A stretch of DNA of 64,000 nt from Thermoleophilia bacterium (GTDB lineage Bacteria > Actinomycetota > Thermoleophilia > Gaiellales > Gaiellaceae), in contig JAHDVS010000007.1 in assembly GCA_023382435.1 (NCBI GenBank), positions 39,829 through 103,828 on the forward strand, read 5' to 3'. The notes below the pieces were generated by a model. It was not told the DNA's origin. It did not search any database and was given only the letters and a program-made list of their open reading frames with translations. Of this stretch, positions 35,192 to 43,428 are shown piece by piece; position 1 is the stretch's first letter, and the number at the start of each line of letters is the position of its first letter. A program made the translations under genes and the position numbers.

Positions 35192-36192
35192 GTCCGCCTC
35201 CCGAGCTCGACCGCCGATTCCGCCGGCCCCGACTCGTCGGGACGCCGCTTCGCGCCACCCCTGAGCAGAACCGGCCCACCCCGCTCCGCGAACCGCACAT
35301 CGATGATATCGAAGTCCCTCGGCACGACCGTGTCCGGGAACACCGCCCGCGCCTCGCGCAGGATCTCCGGACCGAAGTAGCGGTTCGAGAGATGCGTCAG
35401 AGCGAGCATCCGGGCGCCCGCGACCCGTGCCAGCTCGGCCGCGTCAGCCGCGGTCGAGTGGCCGGTCTCGGCTGCGCGCTCCTTCTCGTCGCTCCCGAAC
35501 GTGCCGTCGTGGACGAGTAGATCGGCCTCGATCGCGGCCTCGAGCACCGACCGCGTCGGCTCCGTGTCGCCGCTGATCACGACTCGACGGCCGGCGCGCG
35601 CCGGCCCGAGCACGTCCGCGGGCTCGACCACGGCGCCCCCGTGGAGCTCGACCGGCTCGCCGCGCTGCAGCGCCCCCCAGAGCGGCCCTTGCGGCACCCC
35701 GAGCCCGCGCGCGGCCTCGACGTCGAAACGGCCGGGCCGCTCGTTCTCGACGAGCGCGTACCCGACGCCCGGTGTCCCGTGCTGCACCGCAATCACTTCG
35801 ATGCGGTAGTCGCCGCGGTCGAGAGCATCGCCGGGGCGCACCTCCTCGAGGTCGAGTGCGTAGGTGAGCCGCCCGAAGATCCGCCTGAGCCCCCCGAACA
35901 GGTCGCGCAGCCCCGGTGGGCCCCACACCGTCAACGGCAGCTCGCGGCCGCGGAGCGCGAACGTCTTCAGCATTCCCGGGAGCCCGAGGTAGTGGTCGGC
36001 GTGGTAGTGCGTCACGAACACCTCGGACAGCTCCACGAGCCCGATCGTCGAGCGCAGGAGCTGGCGCTGGGTCCCCTCGCCGCAGTCGAAGAGCAACCGC
36101 TCGCCGCCCCGCCGCACGAGCAGGCTGGTCGGCGCGCGTTGCGCCGTCGGAACCGAGCCGGAGGTGCCGAGAAACGTGACGTCGAGATCCAC
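35188..36192 (-). CDS. rnz: Ribonuclease Z (tRNA 3' processing)
   Basis: A metallo-beta-lactamase-fold endonuclease of 334 residues. FLGTSGSVPTAQRAPTS opens it; zinc ligands are in THYHADHYLGLPG, VISGDTEPT and LTHLSNRYFG, and GHSTAADAAELA is the family loop. It trims tRNA precursors without encoded CCA, which fits the CCA-less tRNA-Arg gene in this window. GTG at 36192 lies 6 bases from TACAAT (36199-36204): leaderless. Confidence 0.94.
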   Translation of the reverse strand: MDLDVTFLGTSGSVPTAQRAPTSLLVRRGGERLLFDCGEGTQRQLLRSTIGLVELSEVFVTHYHADHYLGLPGMLKTFALRGRELPLTVWGPPGLRDLFGGLRRIFGRLTYALDLEEVRPGDALDRGDYRIEVIAVQHGTPGVGYALVENERPGRFDVEAARGLGVPQGPLWGALQRGEPVELHGGAVVEPADVLGPARAGRRVVISGDTEPTRSVLEAAIEADLLVHDGTFGSDEKERAAETGHSTAADAAELARVAGARMLALTHLSNRYFGPEILREARAVFPDTVVPRDFDIIDVRFAERGGPVLLRGGAKRRPDESGPAESAVELGRRT

Positions 36193-36231
36193 CCGGCGAT
36201 TGTACGGGCGCCCCCGCTCCCGCCCGCCGCT

Positions 36232-36498
36232 CTAGGGCAGGACGAGCACCTGGCCCGGCTGGATCGGCCCGGCGCCGATCTCGTTCCGCTCGCGGATCAG
36301 CCAGACGCCCTCGCGCGGATCGCCTTCGTAGTGACGCTCGGCGATCTCCCAGAGCGTGTCGCCGGCCTCGACGACGTAGCGCTCCGAGCGCGCGTCCCCG
36401 CCCCTGGCCGCCCCGCTCGTCGGCCGCGCCGCCCCGAGCGCGGCGAGCGTGACGACGAGCAGGACGGTTCCGGTGAGAGCGAGGCGGTAAACGAACAC
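36232..36498 (-). CDS. SOS-controlled membrane-anchored LysM protein (YneA/ChiZ-like division inhibitor candidate)
   Basis: An 88-residue protein: one N-terminal hydrophobic segment (about residues 4-25), a short linker, then a LysM domain (YVVEAGDTLWEIAERHYEGD and NEIGAGPIQPGQVLVLP) that would bind peptidoglycan outside the cell. This is the architecture of YneA in Bacillus and of the actinobacterial ChiZ, LysM proteins made in the SOS response that delay division. Two LexA-type boxes lie in its promoter. No lexA is adjacent, unlike the known cases. The GTG start at 36498 lies inside the downstream box and 7 bases after the -10, so the mRNA is leaderless. Confidence 0.75.
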   Translation of the reverse strand: MFVYRLALTGTVLLVVTLAALGAARPTSGAARGGDARSERYVVEAGDTLWEIAERHYEGDPREGVWLIRERNEIGAGPIQPGQVLVLP

Positions 36499-36535
36499 GT
36501 GTTCGACTGTATCACCGAACGTGTGTTCGTGTCAA
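36492..36535 (-). promoter_or_regulatory. SOS promoter with two LexA boxes
   Basis: TTGACA (36530-36535) and TACAGT (36506-36511) with an 18-base spacer. Box 1, CGAACACGTGTTCG at 36492-36505, is a perfect palindrome covering the transcription start and the GTG codon. Box 2, CGAACACACGTTCG on the minus strand at 36516-36529, fills the spacer. Both fit the Gram-positive LexA consensus CGAAC(RNRY)GTTCG. Confidence 0.85.
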
Positions 36536-36536
36536 G

Positions 36537-37580
36537 TCAGGCTGCGGCTGTCTCCAGTTCCCCGGCCCGCCAGGCCTTGATGTAGGCACGGCAGTGCTGG
36601 TCGACGCCGGTGAGCACGTCCGTCGCGAGCAGAAACGGTCTCGAGGTTCGATCGATCGAGAAGACCCGCTCGAGGTTGTTCTGGATCGGGTCGATGATGC
36701 CGCTGTCCGCGCCCGCGTCGACCGCGAGCACGAGGAACGCGTCGTTGACGAGCGTGCGGTTCGGAAGCCCGAAGCTGACGTTGCTCATCCCGCCGGTCAG
36801 GTGGATCTCGGGCCCGAATCGCTCGCGCAGGCGCCGGAACGCCTCGAGTACGTGGCTGCCGAACGAAGCATCGACCGAGATCGGGAAGACGAGCGGGTCG
36901 ACGTAGACGAGAGCCAGCGGGATCCCGTGCTCGAGCGCGATCTCGACGGCGCGGCTTGCATTCTCTACCCGCCCGTCGGCGTCGTTCGGGATGCCCGTCT
37001 CGCCCGCCGACGTCACGATCACGGGCCCGCCCGCCTCGGCCGCGAGCGCGAACGCGTCGGCCCGCTCGAGCGAGGCCGAGTTCAGCATCGGGGCGCCCGG
37101 ATCGTGCCCCGCAGCCTCCTCGATCCCGGCCCTGAGCGTGTCGGGATTCGACGAGTCGATCGAGAGCGGCACGGTTGCCCACGGCCTGATCGTGCGCACG
37201 AGCCAGCGCATCGCCTCGATCTGCTCGGATGGCACGAGCGAGACCTCGTCCACGTTCAGGTCGAGGTAGTGCGCGCCGGCGGCGACCTGCGCCTCGACCA
37301 TCGCCCGCAGGTACGCGAGCGCCGTCTCGGCCTCCGGCCCGGCGCCGCCCATCGCCGTCTGGACGGCGATCCGCACGTGCTTGATGCGCCCCTCCTGGTA
37401 GGCCTGGAGCTCTTTCTCGGCCTCGGGGACGAGAAGGTGACGGGTCGCCCCGCCCACGTCGGTGAAGACGACTGCCTGGCGACCGTCGGAGTCCTCCCCC
37501 ACGCGCGGGGACGAGACGGGGACGATCCGCGTCGTGTGAACGTTCTCGCCGATGACGACGAACCGCCCGGGCGCCGCCAT
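36537..37580 (-). CDS. Pterin-dependent methyltransferase (methyltetrahydrofolate:corrinoid type)
   Basis: A 347-residue dihydropteroate-synthase-fold protein. FVVIGENVHTTR is the family start; HYLDLNVDEVS, the pterin-binding Asp-Asn set in PLSIDSSNPDTLRAG, and LNSASLERADAF and GGMSNVSFGLPNR follow. Members move a methyl group between tetrahydrofolate and a corrinoid protein. Here it would receive or supply the methyl carried by the corrinoid protein of the same operon, with MetF next to it. The ATG overlaps the metF stop as TGATG. Direction of flow is inferred. Confidence 0.85.
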   Translation of the reverse strand: MAAPGRFVVIGENVHTTRIVPVSSPRVGEDSDGRQAVVFTDVGGATRHLLVPEAEKELQAYQEGRIKHVRIAVQTAMGGAGPEAETALAYLRAMVEAQVAAGAHYLDLNVDEVSLVPSEQIEAMRWLVRTIRPWATVPLSIDSSNPDTLRAGIEEAAGHDPGAPMLNSASLERADAFALAAEAGGPVIVTSAGETGIPNDADGRVENASRAVEIALEHGIPLALVYVDPLVFPISVDASFGSHVLEAFRRLRERFGPEIHLTGGMSNVSFGLPNRTLVNDAFLVLAVDAGADSGIIDPIQNNLERVFSIDRTSRPFLLATDVLTGVDQHCRAYIKAWRAGELETAAA

Positions 37581-39142
37581 CACGACTCCTCGCGCTGGCG
37601 CGCATGGTGGTCGCGCCCGAGGAACGTGTTCGCCCAGGCGCTCGTGCCTTGCAGGGAGCCGTCCTTGAGGACGGCGGGTCCGTCGAGCATGGTCTCCTCC
37701 TTGCCGTATGCCTTGAGCCTCTCGTAGGCCCGGGCCCAGATGCACTCCTTCTCGCCGATCTCGCACAGGCCCTGGCGGGTGCCGCCGCACGGGCCGTTGC
37801 GCTGGTTCTTCACGCACTGGGACTCCGGGCACAGGTACGCGATGTCGGGTAGCGAGCAGTCGCCGCAGTCACGGCAGGCGAACAGCGCCTGCTTGGTCAG
37901 GCGCTCGGCCGCGTGCAGCGCTTTCCCGACCGGTCGCGGACCGCGCTCGACAGCGCCGTACAGCGACCGTCCCGGCCCGAACAGCGGCGCCCCCGGCTCG
38001 AAAGCGAGGTCATGGACGCGCCGGTTCAGCCGGTAGAGGGGCGAGACACGCAGCCGCGCCCGGCGCCGGGCGGCCGGAGAGACGGATGCGAGGTACGCGC
38101 GATCGACCTGATCGGATGCGAGGCCGGTCGCCTCGTCGCGCTCGAAGAAGTGGAACTCGTCCCGGTAGGGGAACTGCAGCTCGCGCGCGAAGTCGCGCCA
38201 GTCCTCGGGCGCGAAGCCGTCGGCGAGCCCGAGGATCGCGTCGTAGTCCTCGATCTTCAGGTGGCCGCCGAGGTAGGCGCCCCGGAAGCCGAGGCCGCGC
38301 GCGATCGCCACCTGCTTCGCGGCCAGCTCCCGGAAGAACGGGCGGCCCTTGTCGGGCGCGTCCGCCCACCGCTGGCAGAGCTCGAGCAGCTCGTCCGTGA
38401 CGACCACGCCGGGGATCCGCCCCGAGTGGAAGACGCGCGCGGCGCCGGGCGAGAGCACGAACACGTTCGCGAGCACCGGCACGTCGAGGCCCGCGTGCGC
38501 GAGCCACTTCAGGAGCTCGTCGTCCTTGCGCGCGTGGTAGCCGACCTGGTTGATCACGAACGCCGCGCCGTGCTCGAGCTTGCGGCGCAGCTTCAGGTAC
38601 TGGGGCACGACCTCGCGCTCGTGGCGCTTGTGGTTCGTGACGACGGCGCCGAGAAACAGCCGCTCCTCCTCGGCGAGCTCCGTGTTCATGTCGGCGTACA
38701 TCCGCAAGAGCCCGACCGAGTCGATGTCGAACACGGGGCCGGCCTGCCCTCGGTAGCCTGCGATCGGGTAGTCGCCCGACAGGCAGAGCACGTTGCGAAG
38801 GCCCTCGGAGGCGAGCTTCCAGCCGCGGCTCTGGAGCGCGTTTCGGTTCAGATCCTTGCAGGAGACGTGCACGATCGCCTCCTGCCCGCGCGCGGCCAGC
38901 TCGCTCGCGACCGTGTCCGGCGCGAGCATCGGGTTGCCGCCCGGGTTGTCGGTGATCGAGACGACGTCGATGCGGGGATGGGCGGCGAGGTCGCGGGCGA
39001 GGCCGAGCACGCGCTGCCCGGCCTCGGCGGTGATCAGGCCGCGGCTCGTCACCAGCTCGGCCGCGATCACGAACCGGCCCGGATCGGCGAGGAGCTGCCG
39101 GAGCGAGGGCCCGGCCGTACGCTCAGGCAGCGGCGCGGTCAT
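37580..39142 (-). CDS. metF: Methylenetetrahydrofolate reductase with Cys-rich C-terminal (MTHFR_C) domain
   Basis: A 520-residue fusion. Residues to about 310 are the MetF barrel (VVSITDNPGGNPM, VHVSCKDLNRNAL, LCLSGDYP), which interconverts methyl- and methylene-tetrahydrofolate with a flavin. The C-terminal part contains CRDCGDCSLPDIAYLCPESQC and GPCGGTRQGLC, a metal- or Fe-S-binding domain seen in the MetF of acetogens and other users of corrinoid C1 pathways, where it serves alternative electron partners. This suits catabolic methyl oxidation better than methionine synthesis. ATG at 39142 overlaps the activator gene by 20 bases. Confidence 0.88.
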   Translation of the reverse strand: MTAPLPERTAGPSLRQLLADPGRFVIAAELVTSRGLITAEAGQRVLGLARDLAAHPRIDVVSITDNPGGNPMLAPDTVASELAARGQEAIVHVSCKDLNRNALQSRGWKLASEGLRNVLCLSGDYPIAGYRGQAGPVFDIDSVGLLRMYADMNTELAEEERLFLGAVVTNHKRHEREVVPQYLKLRRKLEHGAAFVINQVGYHARKDDELLKWLAHAGLDVPVLANVFVLSPGAARVFHSGRIPGVVVTDELLELCQRWADAPDKGRPFFRELAAKQVAIARGLGFRGAYLGGHLKIEDYDAILGLADGFAPEDWRDFARELQFPYRDEFHFFERDEATGLASDQVDRAYLASVSPAARRRARLRVSPLYRLNRRVHDLAFEPGAPLFGPGRSLYGAVERGPRPVGKALHAAERLTKQALFACRDCGDCSLPDIAYLCPESQCVKNQRNGPCGGTRQGLCEIGEKECIWARAYERLKAYGKEETMLDGPAVLKDGSLQGTSAWANTFLGRDHHARQREES

Positions 39143-40757
39143 CGGCTCCCGCCAGCGCCGAGGGCAGCGGCTTGAACTGGCAGCCCTCGACGAAGAGGTC
39201 GAAGAAGTCCGGGGCCAGCTCGAGCTCGACGTGCTCGACGCGCCGGACGAGCTGCTCGAGCCGCTCGCGGGCGGAGGCCGAGAGCAAGAGCTCCCGAGCG
39301 CCCCTGACCGCGGCGTTCCCGGCCTTCACGACCCGGTCGGCCGGCACGGGGGCGAGGAACCCGATCTCGATCGCGTGCTCGACGTTCACGTGGTTGGCGA
39401 ACCCTCCAGCGAGGTAGAGGCGATCGACGTCCGGCGGATCGACCCCGAGCGTGCGCAGGACGATCCACTGGCCGGCCGCGTTCGCCGCCTTGGCCTGGGC
39501 AAGCGCCGACGCGTCGGCGCGAGAGAACGTTATCCCAGCGTCGGGCGCCACCGTCAGGGCATGCGTGCCGTCCGCGAACTGGCCTTTCGGACCCATCCAC
39601 CCCGCACTGACGAGCTCGGCCAGCAGGTCGATCAACCCCGATCCGCAGATGCCGCGCGCCCGTACGCCCCCGATCGTCTCGTAGGCGAACGTCCCGTCCT
39701 CGCGCAGCGCAAGCGACTCGATCGCTCCCTCCTCGCCGGCCATGCCGTAGGTGACGAGCCCGCCCTCGAACGCCGGGCCGGCCGGGCAGCTCGCCGCGAC
39801 CAGGCGGCCGCCACCCGCGACCACCACCTCGGTGTTCGTGCCGACGTCGACGACGGCGACGACCTCGTCGCCCAGTCCGTCGATCCCGAGCGCGACGAGA
39901 TCGGCCGCCATGTCTGCGCCCACGTGGCTCGCGACGAGCGGCGCCCCCCAGATCCGCGCCCTCGTGTTCGCCTTGAAACCGAGCTCGTGGGCCTGCCTGA
40001 CGATCGCGGTGGTGTCACGCTCGCCGGCGAGCAGCGCGTGCTCGGTCAGCGAGCGGTAGGGGCGCTGGCCGATCGACGTGACGTCGAGTCCGAAGAAGAT
40101 ATCCCGCATCGTCGAGTTGCCGACGACGACGGCCTCGTACACCTCCCGGCGGTCGATACCGCGGCGGTCGTAGAGATCGCGCAGCTCGCGGTTCAGCGCC
40201 TTGCGCACCGCCTGGCGAAGCTCGCCCCGCGCCGGCCCTCCGTCGTAGCTGATCCGGCTCATCACGTCGGAGCCGCCGAAGCGCTGCGGGTTCTCGAGCG
40301 CGACCACCTCGAGCGTCTGGCCGCTCTCCAGATCGACGAGCTCGAGCACGACGGTGGTCGTGCCGAGATCGATCGCGAGCCCGTAGACGCCCCCGCGCCG
40401 CGGCTCGATCGGCTCGTCCCCGTAGTGCACGACACCGCCCGCGACGCGCACCATCGGGTCGATCGGGTCGGTGCGCGGCTCCGGTTGGGGCGTGAGGATG
40501 CGCAGACGCCGACGCAGTACCGCGAACTCGACGCGTGCCCCCGGCTCCGCGATCGCCGCCTGGCAGGCCAGCCGGTACGGGTCCCGGAGGAACTCCTCCG
40601 CGTCGGTGCGCGGCCCGAGCAGCTCCGCACCGGCCGTCACCTCGACGACGCACTCGCGGCAGCGGCCGCTGCGCCGGCAGGACGTGGGTACCTGGAGCGC
40701 CAGCTCGTCGGCGTCGTCGAACAGCGTGCGCGCGGGAGCGCTCAGGTCTCCTCCCAC
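39123..40757 (-). CDS. Ferredoxin-ASKHA reductive activator of corrinoid proteins
   Basis: A 544-residue protein with an N-terminal 2Fe-2S domain (TSCRRSGRCREC and a later Cys in RLACQAA), a linker and a large ATP-binding ASKHA domain (GLAIDLGTTTVVLELVDL, VAVVDVGTNTEVVV, GICGSGLIDLLAEL, LYLAGGFANHVN). This is the RACo/RACE type (DUF4445): it uses ATP to return oxidised cob(II)amide to active cob(I)amide. The N-terminus has only about 45 residues before the last cluster Cys. The GTG at 40757 overlaps the upstream Cys-protein gene by 16 bases. It may also serve the second corrinoid set in this window. Confidence 0.88.
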   Translation of the reverse strand: MGGDLSAPARTLFDDADELALQVPTSCRRSGRCRECVVEVTAGAELLGPRTDAEEFLRDPYRLACQAAIAEPGARVEFAVLRRRLRILTPQPEPRTDPIDPMVRVAGGVVHYGDEPIEPRRGGVYGLAIDLGTTTVVLELVDLESGQTLEVVALENPQRFGGSDVMSRISYDGGPARGELRQAVRKALNRELRDLYDRRGIDRREVYEAVVVGNSTMRDIFFGLDVTSIGQRPYRSLTEHALLAGERDTTAIVRQAHELGFKANTRARIWGAPLVASHVGADMAADLVALGIDGLGDEVVAVVDVGTNTEVVVAGGGRLVAASCPAGPAFEGGLVTYGMAGEEGAIESLALREDGTFAYETIGGVRARGICGSGLIDLLAELVSAGWMGPKGQFADGTHALTVAPDAGITFSRADASALAQAKAANAAGQWIVLRTLGVDPPDVDRLYLAGGFANHVNVEHAIEIGFLAPVPADRVVKAGNAAVRGARELLLSASARERLEQLVRRVEHVELELAPDFFDLFVEGCQFKPLPSALAGADDRAAA

Positions 40758-41002
40758 GCGCCTCGGTAGTCGATGGCCTCGTCGCCCCCGCAGAGCTTCG
40801 ACCCGAGCTTCCCCCCGGGGAAGCGCTGGTTCCGGCAGCCGAACGCGGCCGTGCAGCGGTCGAGCCGGTCGCGGTAGGGGCAGCGGCGCGTCGAGACGTC
40901 GCCGGCAACCTCGATCATGGACGCGAACAGCTCGGAGATCCGATCGAGCCGCTCCTGGTAGGCGGCAGGGTCGACACGGCGGTCGTCCTCAGTCGCCGAC
41001 AC
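40742..41002 (-). CDS. 86-residue Cys-containing protein of the corrinoid operon
   Basis: I do not recognise a named family. The N-terminal half is helical (DPAAYQERLDRISELFASMI); the second half carries four Cys in RRCPYRDRLDRCTAAFGC and later KLC, spaced C-x8-C-x5-C-x13-C, enough for a Zn or Fe-S site. The GTG at 41002 overlaps the corrinoid-protein gene by 14 bases and its end overlaps the activator gene, so it is made with both. A role in electron delivery or in activator docking is a guess from position. Confidence 0.6.
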   Translation of the reverse strand: MSATEDDRRVDPAAYQERLDRISELFASMIEVAGDVSTRRCPYRDRLDRCTAAFGCRNQRFPGGKLGSKLCGGDEAIDYRGAWEET

Positions 41003-41750
41003 CGGCTCCCTCGGCGATCAGCTGCTTGGCGAGCGCGACGCACGCCACGGCGTCCTTGCCGTACCCGTCGGCGCCCATGTCGTCCGCGAACTCGCTGGTC
41101 ACGGGCGCGCCGCCGACCATGATCTTGACGCTGTCACGGAGGTCCGCGTCGATGAACGCCTCGATCGTCTTGCCCATGTTCGGCATCGTGGTCGTGAGCA
41201 GCGCCGACATCCCGAGCAGGGGCGCGCCGTGCTGCTCGACCGCGTCGATGAAGTCATCGGGGGACGTGTCGACCCCGAGGTCGATCACCTCGAACCCCGA
41301 TCCCCGCAGCATCATGATGCAGAGGTTCTTGCCGATGTCGTGCAGGTCGCCCTTCACGGTGCCCATGACGACGGTCGCGAGCGGCTCGATCCCCGATGCG
41401 GACAGGAGCGGCTCGATCTGGGCCATGCCGACCTTCATCGCGCGGGCGCAGGCGAGCACTTCGGGGACGAAGATCGCGTTCTCCCGGAACTTGATCCCGA
41501 CGAGCGCCATCCCGGCGATCAGGCCGTCGTCCATCACCTCGAGCGCGTCCGTGCCGACGTCGAGGGCCTCGCGGGTCAGCCGGTCGGCCTCGTGGTGCTC
41601 GCCCTCGACGACCGCCGCCGCGATCGCCTGCATCTCCGCGCGCGCGCCGGCGTAGAGCGCGGTCAGGCGCTCGCGCTCGTCCGGGCGCTCGACGAACTCG
41701 TCCACCTCGGCGCGCAGGAACTCGTTGGTGATGTCGGCGATCTCTGCCAT
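40989..41750 (-). CDS. Corrinoid (B12-binding) methyl carrier protein
   Basis: A 253-residue protein of the MtaC/MtbC type. After about 45 extra N-terminal residues comes the helical cap (ALEVMDDGLIAGMALVGIKF, FVPEVLACARAMKVG), then the Rossmann-like B12 domain with DLHDIGKN, whose His becomes the lower cobalt ligand, GMSALLTTTMPNMGKTI and VGGAPVTSEFA. It would shuttle the methyl group between the two methyltransferases. ATG at 41750 has GGAGG 11 bases upstream; 32 bases separate it from the upstream gene. Confidence 0.92.
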   Translation of the reverse strand: MAEIADITNEFLRAEVDEFVERPDERERLTALYAGARAEMQAIAAAVVEGEHHEADRLTREALDVGTDALEVMDDGLIAGMALVGIKFRENAIFVPEVLACARAMKVGMAQIEPLLSASGIEPLATVVMGTVKGDLHDIGKNLCIMMLRGSGFEVIDLGVDTSPDDFIDAVEQHGAPLLGMSALLTTTMPNMGKTIEAFIDADLRDSVKIMVGGAPVTSEFADDMGADGYGKDAVACVALAKQLIAEGAGVGD

Positions 41751-41782
41751 TCGCGCTCGTTCCTCCCCGGCGTGTGTTGGGC

Positions 41783-42805
41783 TCAGGCCGCGGCGCGGGC
41801 CGCGTGCCACTCGTCCACGGCAGCGCGAATCGCACACAGGTTCTCGATCGACGTCTGAAGCGGGATCGCGCACTCCGGCCCCACCATCTGCACACCGGCC
41901 TCGAGGTTCCGGATCACCTCGGCCCGCACCTCGGCTGGACCGCGCGCGAACAGGGTCTCGGGGTTGTTGACGTTGCCGACGAGGCCGATGCCGCCGTGCA
42001 CGGCGGCCATCGACTCGTCCGGGTCGTTCTTCGAGTCGAAGTGGAACGCCGCCATCCCCGTCCTGGCGATATCGCCCATGCGGTCGACCGTCCGCCCGCA
42101 GATGTGGAGGATGATGGGGGCGGGCAGGCGCTCGGCGAGCTCGACGTGCAGGTCGAGCAGGTAGCGGTGGTAGTACTCGCCGGAGACGAGATCGCCGGTC
42201 GCGTGGTCGGGCAGCGTCAGCGCGTCGGCACCGGCCTCGATCTGGGCGAGCCCGAACGCGACCGTGACCTCCTTCAGGCGCTCGAGGCACGCACGCGTCA
42301 TCGCCTCGTCGTCGAGCGACATGAGCAGGAAGCGCTCGACGCCGAAGCAGTGGTAGGCGAGCGACCAGGGCCCCATCGTCTTGCCCACGATCGCGACCTC
42401 GTCGCCGAAGCGCCGCCGCAGGATGCGGATCGCGTCGAGCACGCAACGGCAATCCGGGTGGTCGAGCAGGTCGTCAGGGATGCGGATGTCGTCGGGCGTC
42501 TCGTACACCGGCTCCGCCATGCGGACGGTCGGCCAGTTGTCCTTCTGCTCCCACTGGATCTTGCAGCCGAGCGCGGAGGACTCCTGGATGATCGAGAAGA
42601 CGGGCATGATCGAGTCGAAACCGAGCTCGGTGTGGCCGGTGGCGGCGAGCCGCGCCATCAGCTCCGGCTCGCGGTTGGCCTCAGGGAACGGCGCCTCGAC
42701 GAGATCCATCAGCTCGACGGTCGCAACCGACGTCGGGTTCACGACCGGGGTGCGGTCGACCGGCTCGCGCCGCAGTGCGGCGAGGACGCGCTCCCGGCTC
42801 GTCAT
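41783..42805 (-). CDS. Uroporphyrinogen-decarboxylase-fold corrinoid methyltransferase (MtaA/CmuA-like)
   Basis: A 340-residue barrel of the URO-D family. It begins SRERVLAALRREPVDRTPVVNP; zinc-site candidates are the His and Cys of ILHICGRTVDRMGD and the Cys of MVGPECAIPLQT. True HemE lacks this His-x-Cys arrangement and would sit with heme genes, while here a corrinoid protein follows, so a methyltransferase role is favoured. Substrate unknown. The ATG at 42805 overlaps the upstream gene as ATGA. Confidence 0.85.
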   Translation of the reverse strand: MTSRERVLAALRREPVDRTPVVNPTSVATVELMDLVEAPFPEANREPELMARLAATGHTELGFDSIMPVFSIIQESSALGCKIQWEQKDNWPTVRMAEPVYETPDDIRIPDDLLDHPDCRCVLDAIRILRRRFGDEVAIVGKTMGPWSLAYHCFGVERFLLMSLDDEAMTRACLERLKEVTVAFGLAQIEAGADALTLPDHATGDLVSGEYYHRYLLDLHVELAERLPAPIILHICGRTVDRMGDIARTGMAAFHFDSKNDPDESMAAVHGGIGLVGNVNNPETLFARGPAEVRAEVIRNLEAGVQMVGPECAIPLQTSIENLCAIRAAVDEWHAARAAA

Positions 42806-43428
42806 CCGGCCGGCTCCTCGCGGGCGCCGGGCGAGACGAGGACGCCACGCGTCGCCTTGGCCTCCTCCTCGCGGAGGGCAGCGCGGACGTTCAGGGCACG
42901 CGGCAGGAGCAGGCCGACGAGGGCGTCGTGGGTCCGGCCGCAGGGAAACGCGACCACCTCCGGCTCGTCGCCCGCCTCGAGCTCGGCGAGCCGGGCGAGG
43001 CCGCGCGCGACGGCGGGCGCACGACTCGGCGCTTCCGCGCTCACCCCGCCGGCTTCGACCCGGTAGGCGCCGGCTCCGAGGGGCCGGGCGGCGATCGTCT
43101 GGCCGGTCTTGCGATCGACGACCTCGAGCCCGGGTGTCTCGAGCGGCGCCGCCGGATCGTGCTTGCACGCCTCGAGGAAAACCCGTTTCGCCGCGGCGGC
43201 GTGCCAGCGGCCACAGGGAAAGCGCACCCGCCCGCCCGCGGGCTCGAGCCCGCCGAGCACGGTCATCGCGCGGGCGACGAACGCGATCCGCTCGCGTGCG
43301 CACGGCTTCGGGCTGTACGTGTGGACGAGCGCGGCCCCGTCCCTGACGTAGAGCCCGATCGAGATCTCCTCGAAGTGGGCGTCCATCGGGACGAGCTCGA
43401 CGCGTGTGCCGATGTTCGGTACTGGCAT
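42802..43428 (-). CDS. 208-residue unknown protein, first gene of the corrinoid operon
   Basis: Not a family I recognise. An N-terminal part (VELVPMDAHFEEISIGLYVRDG) is followed by two similar segments, VRFPCGRWHAAAAKRVFLEACK near residue 68 and VVAFPCGRTHDALVGLLLP near 158, each with a FPCGR Cys motif, so the protein may contain a duplicated unit. Its place ahead of the methyltransferase, corrinoid protein and activator suggests a dedicated partner. ATG at 43428 lies at the edge of the operator palindrome; no ribosome site is visible. Confidence 0.6.
   Translation of the reverse strand: MPVPNIGTRVELVPMDAHFEEISIGLYVRDGAALVHTYSPKPCARERIAFVARAMTVLGGLEPAGGRVRFPCGRWHAAAAKRVFLEACKHDPAAPLETPGLEVVDRKTGQTIAARPLGAGAYRVEAGGVSAEAPSRAPAVARGLARLAELEAGDEPEVVAFPCGRTHDALVGLLLPRALNVRAALREEEAKATRGVLVSPGAREEPAG

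Noticed and set aside
36537..37580. Dihydropteroate synthase (FolP)
   Set aside because: The pterin barrel matches, but no folate-synthesis genes adjoin, and the gene is the end of a corrinoid/MetF operon; the start FVVIGENVHTTR is of the methyltransferase branch.
41783..42805. Uroporphyrinogen decarboxylase (HemE) for heme synthesis
   Set aside because: A His-x-Cys zinc motif and the adjoining corrinoid protein, activator and MetF genes favour methyl transfer; no heme genes are near.
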